NCBI GenBank assembly: GCA_013151415.1
Contig: JAADII010000158.1
Coordinates: forward strand, 1 to 38,044
Direction: 5' to 3'
Length of the DNA stretch: 38,044 bases
Source: Chloroflexota bacterium
Lineage (GTDB): Bacteria > Chloroflexota > Anaerolineae > J102
Shown here: piece by piece, positions 34,295 to 38,044 of the stretch
How positions within the stretch are numbered: position 1 is the stretch's first letter
How the letters are laid out: each line of letters begins with the position of its first letter
The notes under the pieces: generated by a model
Told to the model about the DNA's origin: nothing
Databases searched by the model: none
The model's input: only the letters and a program-made list of their open reading frames with translations
Program-made: the position numbers and the translations under genes

Positions 34295-34410
34295 ATGAAA
34301 ATCGCTTCGCCGACCAACGTAGACCAAAGTAGACGATGGGACCATAGGACGAAGAGACCATGGCCGAACCTAACCCCATCGTCCTATCGTCTTATGGTTA
34401 TCGTCTATTT
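34295..34410. repeat. intergenic decamer repeat, copy 2
   Basis: ATGAAAATCGCTT followed by GACCAACGTA and GACCAAAGTA (34312-34331) matches the copy at 29142. GACGATGGG (34332-34340) is complementary to 34375-34383, and ATAGGACGA (34344-34352) to 34379-34387, giving alternative stem-loops between the DUF4139 and transketolase stops. Confidence 0.7.
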
Positions 34411-36432
34411 TCAAAGCAGTTCTCGCGCCGCGTCGGCCACGGCCTGAGCGGTGAGGCCGAATTTTTCGTAGATGACCTTGTAAGGTGCGGACGCGCCGAA
34501 GCGATTGACGCCGATGACCCGGTTCGCGTAGCGTTCCCAGCCAAAGGATACGCCGGCCTCGACAGCCAGCACGGGAACGCCTTCCGGAAACACTTCCCGA
34601 CGATATGTCTCGGGCTGCGCTTCGAACTGCTCCCAGCACGGCATGCTCACGACCCGAGCCGCGACGCCTTCATGGGCCAGCATTTCTTGAGCTGCAACCG
34701 CGAGCTGGAGCTCGGAGCCAGTGCCTACAAGAATGACCTGGAGTTCGCCCTCGGCCTCGCTCAGCGTATACGCGCCTCGCTGCAGCCCCTGGGCCTGCTC
34801 GGGCGTGGTGAGGGTGGGAACGCCCTGTCGGGTCAGCAGGATGGCGGTGGGGCCGGATGTGCGCTCGAGGGCCAGTTTCCAGGCCTGGGCCGTCTCGTTG
34901 CCGTCGGCCGGTCGCACCACCCACAAGTTGGGCATGGCCCTTAAAGAGGCCGCGTGCTCCACCGGCTGATGGGTCGGCCCATCCTCGCCCAGGCCAATGC
35001 TGTCGTGTGAAAACACATAAATGACGCGAATACCCATAAGCGCGGCCAGACGGATGCTGGGACGCATGTAATCGCTGAACACCAGGAACGTGCCGCCGTA
35101 GGGGATGAAGCCTCCATGCAAGGCCATGCCGTTGAGAATCGCGCCCATGCCATGTTCGCGCACGCCAAAGCGAATATAACGACCGTCGAACTGGCCTTTT
35201 TGCACATCTTTGGCGCCGGTGATGGCGGTCTTGTTGGAGCCGGTCAGGTCGGCCGAGCCGCCGACGAGTTCGGGAATGGCGGGAGCAATGGCGTTGATGA
35301 CTTTACCTGAGCTGGCGCGCGTGGCTTCGGTCACGTCCGCAGCGAACACAGGAAGACTTGCTTCCCAATCCGCGGGCAGCTCCCCGTTCATCACGCGTCG
35401 CAACTCGGCAGCTTCGTCGGGATAAAGCTCCGCGTAGGCGGCCAGCTTCTGCTCCCATTCCTGTTCCCAGCCCGCGCCGCGCTCCAGGGCCTGTCGATAA
35501 AACGCCAGCACATCGTCTGGAATATAGAAATATGCGTCCGGGTCCCAGCCGAGATTGATTTTGGCCAGCCTTAGCTCCTCCTCACCTAAAGGCTCGCCAT
35601 GCGCCTTGGCCGTATCTTGCTTGTGCGGCGCGCCGTAGCCAATGTGGGTGCGGCATATGATGATGGTGGGGCGGTCGGTCTGGCCGCGGGCCTGGCCAAT
35701 GGCGTGGGCGATAGCCAAACGGTCGTGACCATCGACGCGCAGGACTTCCCAGCCATAGGCCTGAAAACGCATGGCTCGGTCCTCGGTGAAGGTGATGTCG
35801 GTGGAGCCATCGATGCTGATGCGATTGTCATCATAAAGCCAGATCAGTTTGCCCAAACCCAAATGCCCGGCCAGAGACGCGGCCTCGGACGCGACGCCTT
35901 CCATGAGGTCGCCGTCCGTAACCAGGGCATAGGTGAAATGGTTGATGATCGCGTGGCCGGGGCGGTTGTAGCGAGCGGCCAACATGGCCTCGGCCAATGC
36001 CATGCCCACCGAACTGGCCGCGCCTTGCCCCAACGGCCCCGTGGTGATTTCCACGCCCGGCGTGTCGCCATATTCGGGATGGCCGGGCGTCTTGCTATGC
36101 CATTGCCGAAAACGCTTGATCTCCTCTAATGAAAGATCATAACCGGTGAGATGGAGGAGCGAATAGAGGAGCATGGAGCCATGGCCGCCACTGAGGACAA
36201 AACGATCGCGATCGAACCACTGAGGATTGGAAGGATTGTGTTTGAGAAATTGGGTCCAAAGCACATAGGCCATGTCGGCCGCGCCCATAGGCAAACCGGG
36301 ATGACCGCTATTCGCCTTTTGCACCGCATCGGCCGAAAGAAAACGAATTGTATTGACCGCTCGATCGGCCAGTTCGCTGGTGAGCTGCTCGTCACTTGCA
36401 TCGAAATCTTGAGGTTTCGGCGCTTTTGTCAT
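34411..36432 (-). CDS. tkt: transketolase
   Basis: This 673-residue thiamine-diphosphate enzyme moves two-carbon units between sugar phosphates in the pentose phosphate pathway or Calvin cycle. Motifs: [39 protein letters not shown], the ThDP-binding GDGDLMEG with [26 protein letters not shown], and [19 protein letters not shown]. The start is ATG 36432, preceded by GAGG; the upstream open frame is not conserved-looking. It is the only pentose-phosphate gene of the group on the minus strand. Confidence 0.97.
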   Translation of the reverse strand: MTKAPKPQDFDASDEQLTSELADRAVNTIRFLSADAVQKANSGHPGLPMGAADMAYVLWTQFLKHNPSNPQWFDRDRFVLSGGHGSMLLYSLLHLTGYDLSLEEIKRFRQWHSKTPGHPEYGDTPGVEITTGPLGQGAASSVGMALAEAMLAARYNRPGHAIINHFTYALVTDGDLMEGVASEAASLAGHLGLGKLIWLYDDNRISIDGSTDITFTEDRAMRFQAYGWEVLRVDGHDRLAIAHAIGQARGQTDRPTIIICRTHIGYGAPHKQDTAKAHGEPLGEEELRLAKINLGWDPDAYFYIPDDVLAFYRQALERGAGWEQEWEQKLAAYAELYPDEAAELRRVMNGELPADWEASLPVFAADVTEATRASSGKVINAIAPAIPELVGGSADLTGSNKTAITGAKDVQKGQFDGRYIRFGVREHGMGAILNGMALHGGFIPYGGTFLVFSDYMRPSIRLAALMGIRVIYVFSHDSIGLGEDGPTHQPVEHAASLRAMPNLWVVRPADGNETAQAWKLALERTSGPTAILLTRQGVPTLTTPEQAQGLQRGAYTLSEAEGELQVILVGTGSELQLAVAAQEMLAHEGVAARVVSMPCWEQFEAQPETYRREVFPEGVPVLAVEAGVSFGWERYANRVIGVNRFGASAPYKVIYEKFGLTAQAVADAARELL

Positions 36433-36553
36433 GATGATTGCCTCTTTTTTTGAGTCATGATTAAAGACGGAGATGCCATTGAGGAGATGGACGCACAGAC
36501 AGATGATTCGGTCTTGCGGCATGGGAGCAATTGGATCTCATAAGCTGAAATCC

Positions 36554-36582
36554 TTGGTTTTAAGGTGACTTTGGTTTAGAAT
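36554..36582 (+). promoter_or_regulatory. weak promoter candidate for hslO
   Basis: TTGGTT and TAGAAT are 17 bases apart (3/6 and 5/6 matches), predicting a leader of about 150 bases. Confidence 0.35.
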
Positions 36583-36663
36583 ACAATTCGTCATCCTATG
36601 GTTCCTATCGTTTCGTCGTCCATCACGCGACTCTACCATGTTACTGAATCTCTTCCCGCAGGT

Positions 36664-36707
36664 CAACTGTCCAATGGGGTGAGAATCCCACCTGTTGGGG
36701 TGAGTTG
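36664..36707 (+). promoter_or_regulatory. structured segment in the hslO leader
   Basis: Nested pairs CAACT/AGTTG, CCAA/TTGG and TGGG/CCCA fold this segment into one long interrupted hairpin ending 30 bases before the start codon. It matches no riboswitch class I can name. Confidence 0.3.
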
Positions 36708-36737
36708 TCAAGCGCTTTCCTCCAAACGCCTTATCTT

Positions 36738-37619
36738 ATGACCGATTATTTGCTCCGAACACTAAGCGCTTCGGCCGGATTGCGCGGGTTGGCTTGCGTC
36801 AGCACCGACGTCGTGGACGAAGCCGCTCGCCGACATCGCACATCGCCTCTGGCTACGGCGGTCTTGGGCTATGGCCTGACCGGCGCCGCATTGCTGGGCG
36901 CATTGCTCAAGGTGCGACAACGCGTGGCCGTCAAGGTCGAGGCCAATGGCCCAGTGGGCAAAGTGGTGGCCGAATCGGACGCCTATGGCCGATTGCGGGG
37001 CTATGTCCCTGTGGCCAACGTCAGTGGTCCAAGCCAACCGACAGCCGAAGACGTCGCGGACGCATTAGGCCGCCATGGCGTTTTGCTGGTCGTCAAAGAT
37101 TTACGCTTAAAACATCTGTACGAGGGCGCGGTCGAGTTGCAAACCGGACGATTGGACGATGACTTGACATATTATCTCGAGGAGTCGGAACAAATCCCAT
37201 CCATAGTGCGCATTGGGGTGGAAATGAGCGAATCGGGCGAGTTGGTGGCCGCGGGCGGCGCGTTGTTTCAGGTCATGCCGGGGTTCGATGAAAAAGCCTG
37301 GGCGCAGGTGTTGGCGCGACTGGACGCGCTCGATGTGGGGAAGGCGTTGGCCGAGGGTGGAACGCCTGAAGAGATATTGACCCGCGTCTTCGGCGACATC
37401 GAATATGAGGTGTTGGAAAAGCGCGAGCTTCGATTCGAGTGTCATTGCTCGCGCGAGCAGACGCTCGCGGCCCTCAAATTGCTGGACCGGACGGATCTGG
37501 AAGCTCTCATCGAGGAGGGGGAGGCCGAAGTCACGTGCCAGTTTTGCGGCCAGGTTTATGCGTTCGACCGAGAGGAGCTGGAGGAAATCCTGGCGGAGGT
37601 GACGACCGATGCCGGATGA
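36738..37619 (+). CDS. hslO: Hsp33 redox-regulated chaperone
   Basis: This 293-residue holdase is activated by oxidation of a zinc-binding Cys tetrad. The tetrad is present at the C-terminus as CHC and CQFC (in ECHCSREQT and VTCQFCGQVY). The N-terminal part (LLRTLSASAGLRGLACVST, then ATAVLGYGLTGAALLGALLK) and the Gly-rich VKVEANGPVGKVVAESDAYG are typical. ATG 36738 matches the usual Hsp33 start; a TTG upstream would only add 11 atypical residues. It overlaps the NUDIX gene by 11 bases. Confidence 0.96.
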   Translation: MTDYLLRTLSASAGLRGLACVSTDVVDEAARRHRTSPLATAVLGYGLTGAALLGALLKVRQRVAVKVEANGPVGKVVAESDAYGRLRGYVPVANVSGPSQPTAEDVADALGRHGVLLVVKDLRLKHLYEGAVELQTGRLDDDLTYYLEESEQIPSIVRIGVEMSESGELVAAGGALFQVMPGFDEKAWAQVLARLDALDVGKALAEGGTPEEILTRVFGDIEYEVLEKRELRFECHCSREQTLAALKLLDRTDLEALIEEGEAEVTCQFCGQVYAFDREELEEILAEVTTDAG

Positions 37620-38044
37620 GGACAAAGTCCATCTCAAACCCTGGCGCAAGTTGAATGGTCGCACCGCGTTCGCCAACCGTTGGATTCAGGTGGACGTCGA
37701 CACATTGGAGCTTCCGGACGGTCGCATCTACGATTACACCGTGATCCGGCGACAACAGCATGGCGCGGCCGTGTTCGCGTTCAACCAGGCCGGCCAGGTG
37801 CTATTGGAGCAGGAATACCGTTATCCGGTCGATGAAATCATCTGGCAAATGCCGGGCGGGCTCATCGACCCCGGCGAAACCCCTCTTGAAGCCGCGCAAC
37901 GCGAATTGGCCGAAGAAACGGGCCATGTGGCCGACAACTGGCGTCTGCTCGGCTCATTTTGGGACAACCCCGCCTATGAAGACATGTTGATCTACGTATT
38001 CGTGGCCGAGAATGCGCGGCCCGATGGTCGCGAAAACCGCGATC
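37609..38044 (+). CDS. NUDIX hydrolase, ADP-ribose pyrophosphatase-like (cut by window end)
   Basis: The first 145 residues are present; the 3' end lies beyond the window. The Nudix box is complete: GGLIDPGETPLEAAQRELAEETG fits GX5EX7REUXEEXGU and follows QEYRYPVDEIIWQMPG, the ADP-ribose pyrophosphatase style of start. It overlaps the end of hslO by 11 bases, so the two are co-translated. Exact substrate is unknown. Confidence 0.92.
   Translation, partial: MPDEDKVHLKPWRKLNGRTAFANRWIQVDVDTLELPDGRIYDYTVIRRQQHGAAVFAFNQAGQVLLEQEYRYPVDEIIWQMPGGLIDPGETPLEAAQRELAEETGHVADNWRLLGSFWDNPAYEDMLIYVFVAENARPDGRENRD

Larger units (their letters stand above)
36433..36737. other. 305-base intergenic region between divergent tkt and hslO
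   Basis: This region holds the divergent leaders of both genes. I see a weak + strand promoter, a fragment at 36590-36622 resembling the words of the decamer repeat (CCTATGGTTCCTATCG), and a foldable G-rich segment before hslO. No gene is supported. Confidence 0.6.

Noticed and set aside
33085-34317. Long antisense open frame opposite the DUF4139 gene
   Set aside because: Explained by GC bias at third positions opposite a real gene; no ribosome binding site or family motif.
36671-36700. B12 or TPP riboswitch suggested by GGTGAGAATCCC
   Set aside because: The resemblance is limited to a dozen bases; the surrounding conserved core of either class is missing and hslO is not a typical target.

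Overview
The window reads like a chromosomal piece of a Chloroflexota (probably Anaerolineae-type) bacterium. This is inferred from gene content and style: a group 3b NiFe hydrogenase, a YgfZ / lipoyl-transfer / DUF503 operon, tightly overlapping genes, a moderately GC-rich and strongly codon-biased sequence, and short intergenic decamer repeats. No rRNA or marker gene fixes the taxonomy.

Region 1 (1-10.8 kb, all + strand) is the unusual part. It holds a LuxR-type response regulator, a cobalamin-binding radical SAM RiPP maturase, a 63-residue RiPP precursor with its own strong ribosome binding site, a conspicuous stem-loop, an M16 zinc peptidase, a winged-helix protein, an MFS exporter and a lone receiver domain. 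These are followed by an 86-residue peptide with a single Trp near its C-terminus, an isoprenyl-diphosphate-synthase-like enzyme fused to it by a one-base stop/start overlap, and a polytopic histidine kinase with an extracytoplasmic PDZ-like domain. A good rho-independent terminator ends the block. The last three genes plus the regulator have the same parts as the ComQ-ComX-ComP-ComA prenyl-peptide quorum-sensing system of Bacillus. I propose a ComQXPA-like signalling cassette coupled to a C-methylating radical SAM RiPP pathway.

Region 2 (10.8-17.3 kb) holds an orphan glycine-betaine-type binding lipoprotein (minus strand, with a strong promoter and palindromic operator), then a + strand operon of ygfZ, an octanoyl/lipoyl transferase and DUF503, then ATP-type PEP carboxykinase and a GT4 glycosyltransferase.

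Region 3 (17.3-22.1 kb, minus strand) is a complete group 3b NAD(P)-linked NiFe hydrogenase operon (cNMP-binding protein, hyhB, hyhG, hyhS, hyhL) with 4-base overlaps between most genes.

Region 4 (22.1-28.2 kb) contains a membrane-anchored DsbA-like thioredoxin, an amidohydrolase fused to a CYTH-like domain, a membrane protein of unknown function, an APH-fold kinase with a repeat-bearing insertion, a YihY/BrkB membrane protein, and a tRNA-Glu with clear promoter and terminator.

Region 5 (28.3-38.0 kb) is pentose-phosphate metabolism: 6-phosphogluconolactonase, transaldolase, glucose-6-phosphate dehydrogenase and (minus strand) transketolase. It is interrupted by a PIN/RHH toxin-antitoxin pair in reversed order, a secreted DUF4139 protein and two copies of an intergenic decamer repeat, and it ends with Hsp33 and a NUDIX hydrolase cut by the window edge.
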